64,000 bases of DNA from Cepaea nemoralis. Lineage: Eukaryota; Mollusca; Gastropoda; Stylommatophora; Helicidae. The notes under the pieces were generated by a model. The model saw only the letters and a program-made list of their open reading frames with translations. It did not search any database and was not told the DNA's origin. Position 1 is the stretch's first letter, and each line of letters begins with the position of its first letter. Below, in pieces: positions 54,867 to 64,000 of the stretch. The position numbers were made by a program, and so were the translations under genes. Location of the stretch: the NCBI GenBank assembly GCA_014155875.1, contig JACEFZ010017448.1:538501-602500 (forward strand). Direction: 5' to 3'.

Positions 54867-54922
54867 AGAAGTAACATAGAAGAGGAAATGAAAGAGATGA
54901 AGGAAAGAAAGAATAATCAGAG

Positions 54923-55100
54923 GAACGAACGAATGAACAAACTTTATTTTCGAAGGGTAACAAATTGGGCACGTATTCGTACATTCGGCCCTTCCAATCA
55001 CTCATCTTTCGTTCATCAGTGCGTAGTGCATTGACATAGGGAAAAAACATTGTCAAATAAATGTTGTAAGCATAAACAATGAATGTAAACTCCCACACTT
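54923..55100 (-). repeat. CR1-like LINE 3' end, inverted
   Basis: On the + strand: GGAACGAACGAATGAACAAA, CTTTATTTTCGAAGGGT and AAATTGGGCACG, the mirror of the TTCG-tailed 3' end. Truncated. Confidence 0.75.
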
Positions 55101-55229
55101 TACACACAATTGAGACACTGACGATTGTCGCGAGGAAGGAAAAGCGAGAGGATGGATGAAAGGACAGAAGGAACAAAAGCAGCGAGCAATTAAATAAATA
55201 ATAACTTGTCTATTATTGTATATATATTT

Positions 55230-55720
55230 AAATAGCTAGAGGCAGCAATTATAACATTAGATGGAAAATGCACATCAGAGATTAAGAGCAGAATAGGTCA
55301 AGCAAAAGCTTCATTCTAGAAAATGAAAAGTATCGTATGCCATTAGTCACTATCAATGAATGTAAGAAAGAGAGTATTGTGGCAGTTCAAGGTATTCACA
55401 ATATTTCTTTCATGAAGCACATCTCCGTTGCTTTCAAGTTGTTCCTAATTTATTCATTAACAACAGTATATACAACTACAAGAAAGAGACACGCAGCATT
55501 CTTTCCTCATGTGTTGAGAAGAGAGACATTGGAGAATATCGTGACAGCAGGAAAGATCCGCGGGAAAAGAGGCAGAGACAAATCAAGATAAATGATGCTG
55601 GATGGACTGAGACGTGGTAGAGGAATATATCAGCAGAGTTGATCCAGAGCACCAAGAGCCGAGATCTGTGGAAAGACAATATCACCAACGCCAGCTGGCC
55701 AGGCACATGATAATGGTGAT
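55230..55720 (+). pseudogene. RTE-type LINE 3' relic with internal deletion
   Basis: LEAAIITLDGKCTSEIKSRI, IGQAKASF, then HAAFFPHVLRRETLENIVTA and GKIRGKRGRDKSR, and MMLDGLRRGRG. The region between the two blocks is missing. Confidence 0.65.
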
Positions 55721-55916
55721 TTTTGTCTATTTCTACTCCATCCGCACACAATTTACCTGGGGCCATAGTTGCACACGATGAAATATCCAGGATTATATTC
55801 AGTCCCCCTAAGATGCTCACACAACTTGACACCACAGCCGAGAGACTGGCTGTCAGCCCAAACCACCTGTGTGACGGACATAAATAATGTTATTATTATC
55901 AAGTATCTGTATGTTA

Positions 55917-56150
55917 GCCGGCTTCGTGGCTTAGAGGTTATGACTTTTCTCCGTAATCTCGTATACTCTCGTGGGTTAACGTGATGACGGTAAGAATCAG
56001 CGGTGGTTCGAATCGCATCGATAACTTACGGGGTTTGTGAGTCGGCCGCTCAGAAAGCAATGGCAAACTACTGAGCGTAATCTTGCCAAGAAATCAACAT
56101 ACAGCTGAAAGATGCTGGTGTTGACAGCAATGTCCTGTAAAGGATGTGCA
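55917..56150 (+). repeat. Type-C SINE, near full length
   Basis: Head with A-box-like CGTGGCTTAGAGGTTATGAC and B box GGTTCGAATCGC, then TCGGCCGCTCAG, the AAAGCAATGGCAAACTA loop, CTGAGCGTAATCTTGCC and terminal TCCTGTAAAGGATGTGCAAA. A good reference copy. Confidence 0.9.
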
Positions 56151-56234
56151 AACAAAAAAAATCTGTATGTTAAGGGCCACCAATGAGGAAGTAAATATTA
56201 TAATCACAGATACCACAACCATGTATAATTTTTT

Positions 56235-56480
56235 TTTGTTGCATATCCTATTTACAGGACGTCGCTTTCAACACCAGCATTTTACTGTTGTTGTTGATGT
56301 CTTGGCAAGTTTACGTTTAGTAGTTTGTCATTGCTTTCTGGACGACCGGCTCCCTTAACAACATGTTAAAACCTAGGGCAACGCGGTCTGCTGCCAAATC
56401 TGTCGCAGCTGTGTTTCGAACGCAGGTAAACGGGCTTACGAATTGCGTCCGCATTGCCTTAGCCACGGAGACAGGCGTAT
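56235..56480 (-). repeat. Type-C SINE, inverted, with head
   Basis: On the minus strand: GTCTCCGTGGCTAAGGCAAT, GCGTTCGAAACACAGCTGCG (B box), GTCCAGAAAGCAATGACAAA and TCCTGTAAATAGGATATGC. The first hairpin is weakened. Confidence 0.8.
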
Positions 56481-56715
56481 GATTTATTTCTAGGCGCAAT
56501 TGGGATGGTACAAGCCTGGTGCGAGGAAATGCAACATAAAGACTAAATGTTGTGGCAGGGCAGACCAGGCTCTAATTCGTGGTCGGTAACTAGTCTAGGA
56601 TGGAAACTTCGAGAGGTGGACAGTTAGAGCATTGATGGCTGATCCGGCAGCTTCTGCAACTTGTCTTGTTCCAGATGTATCGGTATTAGCTTTTTCTCTT
56701 GAGTAAACTAGGCAC

Positions 56716-57249
<534 letters not shown>

Positions 57250-57960
57250 GCCAATATCCAGTCAAACCATGCCACGTGGCCAAGCCATTCAGATATTTAC
57301 TGATTAGCTTTCCCCTTGTTCTTTCCCCCTCAATCTTGCCAGTTGTCACCAAGGTTCACTAATTTATTTCTTCTTATAACGTGTCCAAAATATTTTTTGT
57401 AGGACTTGCTCATTGCTTTTTCTGTCTGTCCGTGGTATTCTTTGCAGTTTCCTCATAAACCACATCTCCGCTGCCATTAGTTGTTTTTCAGCGTGTCTGC
57501 TCATTGTCCACGTTTCACATCCATACAAAAGTACAGGTTCTATGTAGCACTTCAGCACTTTTTTTCTCTCCATTGCAACTGACATCTTTTTATTGGTCAG
57601 TATGTTTTCCGTCGTGCACAAAGGCTACCTTCGCCATGGTGATTCTTATCTCGTCAAGGCACCTCCTATTAGATGTTATGGCTGTTCCGAGATAGTTGTA
57701 CCGATACACTTGTTTAAGAATATTGCCATTTACCCGTTTATTACATTGTGGTATATCTTTCTTCCCAGTGACGACCATAATCTGTGTCTTCCTACAATTT
57801 AATACTAATCGTAGTTTTTCAGTGTGTGCAACAACCGCATCTACTAAATGTTGCAGATCCTGTTCATTGTTTGCAATCAATAATGTATCATCCGCGTATC
57901 TTATGTAATTGATGTTATGTCCCCCATTGGTGATTCCTCTCATATCTTCTAAATTTCTTT
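57250..57960 (-). pseudogene. RTE-type LINE fragment (polymerase end and C-terminus)
   Basis: The minus strand reads GHNINYIRYADDTLLIANNE (YADD), QDLQHLVDAVVAHTEKLRL, LNCRKTQIMVV, VYRYNYLGTAITSNRRCLDE, then a second frame CYIEPVLLYGCETWTMSRHA and AAEMWFMRKLQRIPRTDRKS. Same family as 18965-21440. Frameshift near 57600. Confidence 0.85.
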
Positions 57961-57989
57961 AAAAAACAAAAGTTACACTCTGTCGCACA

Positions 57990-58250
57990 CCTCTCTTAAT
58001 AGGCTGACATTGACCTACTTCATTATCAATCTTTATATAGACACTATGTTTGTTGATAGCCTAGTTATGTGGCAGAACAACGTAACTGGTTGTTGTCTAA
58101 TAAAATCTAGAGCTGCTATAAACCCCACTTTAGTCCTGACTTCTTCATTGCTGATTTTCTCTGTTCTAGATACATTGGATATTCTTCTCAGGAATCTCAT
58201 TTCCGTTGTCTTAATCTTTTTTTTTCTGTCGTTGTCCAAGCTCTGTGGCA
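57990..58250 (-). pseudogene. RTE-type LINE fragment, second family
   Basis: The minus strand reads TEMRFLRRISNVSRTEKISN and VGFIAALDFIRQQPVTLFCH, as at 8190-8330. It abuts the previous fragment, either by nested insertion or rearrangement. Confidence 0.8.
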
Positions 58251-58254
58251 AAGG

Positions 58255-58375
58255 GCTTACGGACGCAGTTCGCTATCCCGCATACCGCGTTTGAAACACA
58301 CAGCTGCGGGCGATTTGGTAGCAGACCGCCTGTGTTAGTTTTTAAAAAATGGTATGAGTGCCGGTCGTTCAGAAT
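58255..58375 (+). repeat. Type-C SINE, head part
   Basis: GGACGCAGTTCGCTATCCCG, a B-box-like GTTTGAAACACACAGCTGCG and ATGAGTGCCGGTCGTTCAG, where the copy is cut by the LINE tail at 58376. The SINE 3' half reappears at 60733, so the LINE inserted inside the SINE. Confidence 0.8.
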
Positions 58376-60689
58376 GATTGATTGATTGATTGATTGATTG
58401 ATCTAGGAATTGATATCACAGCACTCGGGGCATTCCCATAGGCGCTCCGTCCCCATCCTCATCAGCCAGCGAAGAGTTCCAACACTAATAGTACCAGTAG
58501 CAATCTTATTATATGTCCGTCTCGCTTTTCCTCTGAGCGTTGAGCGTCAGCCAAATCCCCTCGTCACTCCTCGCTGTCTCATTCCTGCCAGACCATGGTA
58601 ATCCATTGCTCCTCCGAGGTGTGCACGTGCTCCCACAAAGCCGCAACCACATCTGCCTTGTCATGTATCAATACTCCACCAAGTTCTGCAGAGCCAAGCA
58701 ATCTGTCCGCCTGTTCATTTCCCAGCACACCGGCATGCCCCGGAGAAAAGATCCAGGCGATTCTTGTCACCCGTGACCTCCGAAGCGAAGCAAGCCACTC
58801 CGCACGAAGTCTGCCCGTCCTCACCCTCGTCAGCATGCTTTCTGAGTCAGTTACAATCACGATGTGCGTATGTGTGTGTGTCGTATTCTCCATCCAGCGG
58901 AGAGCCTCAGTGACCGCCTCCACCTCCATTCTTAAGCTGGATGTTGTGGTATCATATGCCAGGCTCTCCTGCCTCAAACGTCGACCATTAGCTTTGGCTA
59001 TGAACCCCCCGCCACTTCTCTCACCTCTTGACACCGAACCATCTGTGTAGATGATCACATCGCCCGAGTGAGCATTGTCTTGAATTAGTTGTTGGATTTC
59101 CACTTCCATGGCCCCTGCTGGCCACTCCCTGCATTCCCGGTTTAATGTGATTATAACTCTGCACAAGTCTGACTGCTCCGCTGGCACTCTGACCCACTCC
59201 TCTCCACGCCTAATGTTCTCCAAGGGGCACACCTGTCTGATCGTATCCTTCACCTGAGCCATCCATGATTTTCCTCTTATCAGTAGTTGACCCTTAACTG
59301 CGTCCAGCGCCTCATGCAGTTGGTGGTCTGTGTCTGTAGCTACTCTGAGGTATGCCTTCGCTTGCATCACCTTGAGCCTACCAGCAACAGTCGGCAGACC
59401 AAGGATGTAACGCATACACACTACTGGGGTGTCTCTAGTGCATCCCAGAATGACCAGCATAGCTTCGTTCTGTATGCGCTCTAACTTCACCAGCTGACTC
59501 TCTGAGACAGTGAGCAGACCTAATCTATAATCAATTACTGAGAGGATCAAGTGCTGGTATAGTGTGAAAAGCATTCTCTGCTCTGTGTTCATTGCAGCCA
59601 TAGTTTTAAGTGCATGAGTCCCTTTTGAGATCTTGTCACAACCGTCTCCACATGGTCCTTGAAGGACAGACTCCTGTCAAATGCGATTCCCAGATACTTC
59701 AGTTTGTTCTCTCTGCTGACATTTCTACCATCTATCGCGAGGCTTGGGACATCCACTCTCACTATCCTGTTGTCCAGAGAGCACCACAAAACAGCCGTCT
59801 TTTCCGGGTGGATGACAGCACTCATTTCAGTGCACCAGTCAATCACTTTATCTACTGTCGCCTGTAGCTCCTGGGCTGTTTGCTCCCTATCTCTCCCCTG
59901 CCTATATGCAAGAATATCATCTGCAAATGTTAGTATTCTTCCAACCCCTGATGCTTTTAGGTTTGCAATCTTGCTCGTATACACATTAAAGAGCACCGGT
60001 GGCAGTCCCGGGGTTAAAATATGTGGCTCTGAGGTCCATGCACCCAGACGGAGAGCAACCCGACGATAGTGCAGGACGGCTGCTATCCAGTTCATCAACC
60101 AGGGATTGACCCCCCCTTCTCCATCAGTGCGGTCATAAAAATATCATATCTAACTCTATTGTACGCATCCTCGAGATCAAGCGCTGCCGCCATCGTTTCC
60201 TGTCTACTCTATAACCCCTCATAAACGTCAAAGGCAAAAGTGGCTGCATTTGACCAGGTATCTTTTCCTGGCCTGTAGCTCCCCAGGCCTCTTGGAAGCA
60301 ACTTCCCGCTTTCCAAAAACTCTTGCAGCTTGACAGCGACTATCTTCTCTAGAACCTTCGCAAATGTATTTTGAAGGGTGATGATTCTAAAGCCGCTAAG
60401 CTTTGAATGATCCTTGAATGGTTTTGGGAGAGGGATGAGATAGCTGTGCACCCAATCCTGCGGTACTGATGCTGTCCTAATGCTCTGGTTAAAGCAGTCG
60501 GTCATCTCCTCCAGGTCTGCATCGCTCAAACTCTTCATGTGGCCATACCTGACCCCATCGGGCCCTGGTGTCGTGTCTTTTGCCTTTTTCAAAATGTATT
60601 TAACATCTTCCACCCGTATGATGTCTTCATACTGCACATTCTTCGTGGTGCCAGATAACTCCTCTCTAACTCCATCCCTGGTGTCCGCA
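58376..60689 (-). pseudogene. Ingi/I-like LINE, 2.3 kb, 5' truncated
   Basis: The minus strand has the polymerase from KKAKDTTPGPDGVRYGHMKS through GFRIITLQNTFAKVLEKIVA, RVALRLGAWTSEP, ILTFADDILAYRQGRDREQ (FADD), a long open piece of 340 codons with LERIQNEAMLVILGCTRDT, and RNase H: IIYTDGSVSRGERSGGGF, SLRMEVEAV, VTDSESML, SPGHAGVLGNEQADRLLGSA. Stops near 60200 and a frameshift near 59590 break it. The 3' tail is six TGAT units. It is the donor-like master of the fragments at 9412, 24229, 43086 and 48334. Confidence 0.92.
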
Positions 60690-60732
60690 TCATTATGATT
60701 GCGGACACCAGGGATGCAGTTAGGGAGGAGTT
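60657..60732. repeat. 33-bp palindromic fold-back at the LINE 5' junction
   Basis: 60657-60689 and 60700-60732 are inverted copies (two mismatches) of a sequence containing TGCGGACACCAGGGAT, separated by a 10-base loop. The left arm is LINE sequence; the right arm is its snap-back copy. Confidence 0.9.
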
Positions 60733-60840
60733 CGTTCAGAAAGCAATGGTAAACTACTGAACGTAAACATGTCAAAAATTAACAAACAGTCAATAAATGC
60801 TGGGGTTGACTGCGACGTCCGATAAAGGATATGCAACTAA
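60733..60840 (+). repeat. Type-C SINE, 3' part
   Basis: CGTTCAGAAAGCAATGGTAA, ACTGAACGTAAACATG, GGGGTTGACTGCGACGTCC and GATAAAGGATATGCAACTAA. The hairpin stem is CGTTCAG/CTGAACG, a compensated variant. Confidence 0.85.
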
Positions 60841-60841
60841 A

Positions 60842-61470
60842 CTTTATTTCTAATGAAATCTAGAGCTGCTATAACATCATTTTAGCCCTAGAACTACCGT
60901 GGGGTCCAAATGGACCCCCCCCCCCCCCCCCCCCCCCAATGTCAAAGTTTCCTTTCTTCACATTTCTTAAATTTGCTCCAATATGTTAAAAATTTTATGA
61001 CTTTGTTAGCAATATATTTTTTAACAAATGCTAAAATATTTTTAAAATCGGTTAAGTGATTACGTCCGTATGTACCCCATTGGTAACCAATGTTATTAAA
61101 ACATCCTGGTAGTTCTAGGGCTAGTCCCGATTTCTTCATTGCAGATTTTCTCTCTTCTTGATACATTGAATACTCTTCTCAGGAATCTCATTTCCGTTGT
61201 TTTAATTTTTCTTTTAACTTTTTATGTTATAATCCAGGTTTGGCATTGGTAGCATTGGTAGAAAAATTGTGTTGTAGCGTGCGTTTTTAGTATCCAATGA
61301 TACGCGTTTGTTCTTTAGTATTGGTGTCATTTGTCCAATGAGATGATTTGCCTTGTTGCATCTATTTTCGATCTCGTCTTCCGATTTGCCATTTGATGAT
61401 TATACTTCCCAAGTACTTGAAGCTCTTTACTTCTTTCAGGGGGTGTTATTTTAGATGAAACTTTTTTTTT
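60842..61470 (-). pseudogene. RTE-type LINE fragment, second family, split by a MITE
   Basis: Aligns by eye with the minus-strand copy at 57990-58250 and with 8000-8300: TCTAGAGCTGCTATAA, TTCTTCATTGCAGATTTTC and CTTCTCAGGAATCTCATTTC on the + strand. The MITE at 60886-61120 interrupts it. Confidence 0.75.
60886..61120. mobile_element. piggyBac-like MITE, 235 bp
   Basis: Perfect 13-bp inverted ends CCCTAGAACTACC and GGTAGTTCTAGGG, flanked by TTAG (60882-60885) and CTAG (61121-61124). The LINE copy at 58105-58160 shows the empty site. CCCTAG ends and a TTAA-like 4-bp target fit piggyBac. Inside are a hairpin GGGGTCCA/TGGACCCC and a C tract. No coding capacity. Confidence 0.85.
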
Positions 61471-61649
61471 CTTTTTCTGCTTAGGTTATATTCATTACCT
61501 CTGTTTTACTGACACTAATGATCACTTACCTGTTTGTAATGTCCACAATCTTCCCCTTCATCACATTCCCCTGTGGTATAATTATAATATTCGACTTCGT
61601 CATACCAGTACTGTACAACTTTGACTGGATCAAAGTAACCTGGAAACAA

Positions 61650-62345
61650 ATGAGTAATTCAACAATAACTGTGATGATTGGGGTTTTGTGGAATCAGGGA
61701 GGACATGACATAATTCATGATTGGGGTGGTGTGGAATCAGGGAGGACATGACATAATTCATGATTGGGGTGGTATGGAACTAGGGGGAAATGACATAACT
61801 CATTATTGGGATGGTGTGGAACAAGGGTTGGGGGGGGGGGGGGGAGGGATGACAGAATTCATAATTGGGATGGTGTGAAGCCAGAAATGGGTGGGGGGGG
61901 GGATGGCATAATGCATGATTGGGATGGTGTGGAACTAAAGGGGGGGGGGGGAATTGACAGAATTCATGATTGGGAAGGTGTGAAACTAGAGGAGAAATGA
62001 CATAATTCATTATTGGGATGGTGTGGAACTAGGGGGGGGGGGGGGTGATAACAGAATTTATGATTGGGATAGTGCTGAATCAGAGGTAAAATTACAGTTA
62101 TCGTGATTGAGATGAGAAAAAAAAAATAATTACTATTATAATGGGATGTATAGTACCATAGGGAAATTATAGTAATAATTATTGGGATGGTGTAAAACCA
62201 GGGGATAATATAGTAATAATTATTGGGATAGTATTGAACAGGAAGGTGGGGAAATATTACTGGGATGGTTTAGAACCTGAGGGGATATTGGGATGATTTA
62301 TCACCAGAGGGTATCTTATTGGGATGGTGTTGAATCGGGGAATTT
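61650..62345 (+). repeat. G-rich minisatellite, about 55-65 bp
   Basis: About ten units built on ATTGGGATGGTGTGGAAC, a variable G tract (up to about 13), then ATGACATAATTCATG. The units lose their regularity toward the right. Confidence 0.88.
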
Positions 62346-62361
62346 AGGGAATTCATTGACA

Positions 62362-64000
62362 GACGATAGTTTGTTACATTGTGCCTCAAAAAAGCTTAAT
62401 AACTACAAACCATGGCGGTGGCGAATGTGATTGATAAGGCCAATTCGCGCTGTAAATGTTCGTCCACAGTGGATGTATGTGAACACATGGTCATTTTCAC
62501 CATCATACACCATCTTAAGTTTCACACGCTCGGTGTGTGACATATCTGCAATCATTTTCTCCTTTGTCATTATTCCATTTCTGATATTTGCCCTCCATGC
62601 AACACGTTCAGCAGCGACTTGCTCTCACTGTGCATTATCAATGCCTGTATCAATCATGTCCCGCTTACACACATCTTTGAATCGTAGTCGAGGCCGACCC
62701 TGAGATCTCTTACCCATCTGTAATTCACCAAAAAAGATGTCCTTTGGTATTCATCCATCCTCCTAACGTGTCCTATCCATCTAAGTCTACGAAGACTGAG
62801 CATGGAATATACTATCACACAACCTATCTTTCCAATACTTCAGTATTTATGATTTTGTCTTGCACTTAATACCAAGTATTCTTCGCAGACACCGCATATG
62901 AAAGCTGTTTAAAAGTTTCTCTTGGTGTGAATAAGTTGTCCAGGCGTCACTGCCAAAAAGAAGAGTACTAAGGACACAGGCTTGACAGACAAGGACTTTT
63001 ATTATGGCAGTAAGCTTCCTGTTCTCGCAGACTCTTTTTCTTAACCTGTTCATTGTTGTTGCTGCCTTACCAATCCGGATGTTGATTTTTTGAGCTAGGG
63101 ATAATTTGCTATTTACCACTGATCCTAGATATGTAAAATGGTCTACCATCTCAAGTTCGGCGTCGTCAATAAAGATTGATGGTACCCCATGTGCACCTTG
63201 TGACATAATCTGTGTCTTCTTTTTGCTAACTGTTAAACCAAATTCAGAACAAGCATTGAAGAATGCAGATAGTAGACATTGTAATTCTTCCTCATAGTGG
63301 ATCGTAACTGCAGCATCATCTGCAAAAAGCAACTCTCTGATCAGTACCCTCCTAATGTTGGTCTTGGCCTTCAATCTCTGAGTATTGTAGAGGCCGCAAT
63401 CTGAGCATGAGTGAATGTATATACCACCATCCTGATAACGAAAGGCATATTTCAGTAGAAGTGAAAAATTATATTTCAAAGAGGGTGGGAGCTAGTGCAC
63501 AACCTTGCTTAACTCCACTCTTGATTTCAAACTCTTCTGAAGTTGCACCATCAAACTTGATTATACCCTTCATGCCTGTGTGGAACGATTCCACAATGGA
63601 CAGAAGAGTTGGTGGGCAGACAATCTTCTTTAGTGCCTTGAACAGACCCTCACGACTGACCAAGTCAAATGCCTTTGTGAGGTCGATGAAAGCAATAAAC
63701 AGTGGTTGATTCTGTTCACGGCATTTTTCTTGCATTTGTCGCAATGAGAATATCATATCAATGGTAGACCGGTTCTGTCGGAAGCCACACTGTGATTCGG
63801 GGTAGATTTGATCTCTTAAGACTTGAAGTCTGTGCAGAACAATTCTGGCAAATACTTTCCCAAAATTACACAGGAGTGAGATACCCCTATAGTTGTTACA
63901 GTCGCTCTGATCGCCCTTGTTCTTGTACAGTGTTATGATGCTTGAATCTGTGAAATCCTGTGGGACTTGTCCTTCTCGCCAGCATTGCTCTATTAGCTGG
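62362..64000 (-). pseudogene. RTE-type LINE (3' half), running off the window end
   Basis: The minus strand encodes, in three frames: QPLFIAFIDLTKAFDLVSRE, IKFDGATSEEFEIKSGVKQG with CALAPTLFEI; then RELLFADDAAVTIHYEEELQ (FADD), FGLTVSKKKTQIMSQ, VDHFTYLGSVVNSKLSLAQK, and STLLFGSDAWTTYSHQEKLL with MRCLRRILGIKC. The rest of the 3' end to 62362 is untranslated and matches the tail of the SINE at 4925-5302. Its 5' end is beyond the window. Confidence 0.85.

Overview
The window is nuclear DNA from an animal. It holds a spliced gene with GT..AG introns, long AT-rich non-coding DNA, many microsatellites and a dense layer of retroelements. The mix of ingi/I-like, RTE-like and CR1-like LINEs, several tRNA-derived SINE families, and mariner, piggyBac-like and hAT-like relics, with LINE tails made of tetranucleotide repeats, fits a lophotrochozoan and most likely a mollusc. 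That placement is inference; I cannot name a species.

Layout. (1) Bases 1-9776 hold the last five coding exons of a glyoxalase I (GLO1) gene on the + strand. The first exon lies before the window. Its introns of 1.8-3.0 kb carry SINEs, LINE tails and RTE relics. (2) Bases 9777-17715 are repeats: an RTE relic, a tRNA-derived SINE with an internal 40-bp minisatellite and its inverted partial copy, a microsatellite block around a CR1-like LINE, and a truncated ingi-like LINE. (3) Bases 17711-23085 contain GC-richer, coding-looking fragments of unknown function, a decayed RTE-like LINE, and an intronless seven-helix receptor-like reading frame broken by one frameshift. (4) Bases 23450-24823 are a LINE 5' end that was itself hit by another LINE, then a SINE and a long TTC tract. 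(5) Bases 24995-39412 are the centrepiece: one LTR retroelement with 2.63-kb LTRs and a 5-bp target duplication. Its 5' LTR was later hit by a 2.31-kb solo LTR and by an intact 3.86-kb LINE encoding endonuclease, reverse transcriptase and RNase H. The internal region has a primer-binding-site candidate, a strikingly regular folded leader, one 693-codon reading frame with no pol domains, and a polypurine tract. (6) Bases 39408-51615 are LINE fragments, a mariner relic, an I-like LINE relic and four minisatellites, one with a higher-order repeat. (7) Bases 51697-54866 form a 3.2-kb unit with inverted arms of about 0.7 kb. (8) Bases 54920-64000 are further LINE and SINE copies, a piggyBac-like MITE, a G-rich minisatellite and the RTE-type LINE that looks like the tail donor of a tRNA-Asp-like SINE in a GLO1 intron.

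How it works together. GLO1 is the only clearly functional host gene; all four metal ligands are present. The intact LINE could supply endonuclease and reverse transcriptase in trans. The LTR element lacks its own protease, reverse transcriptase and integrase, so it would need a helper. The SINEs depend on LINE machinery, and one LINE/SINE pair can be matched inside the window. All alignments were made by eye; family names for LINE clades are approximate.
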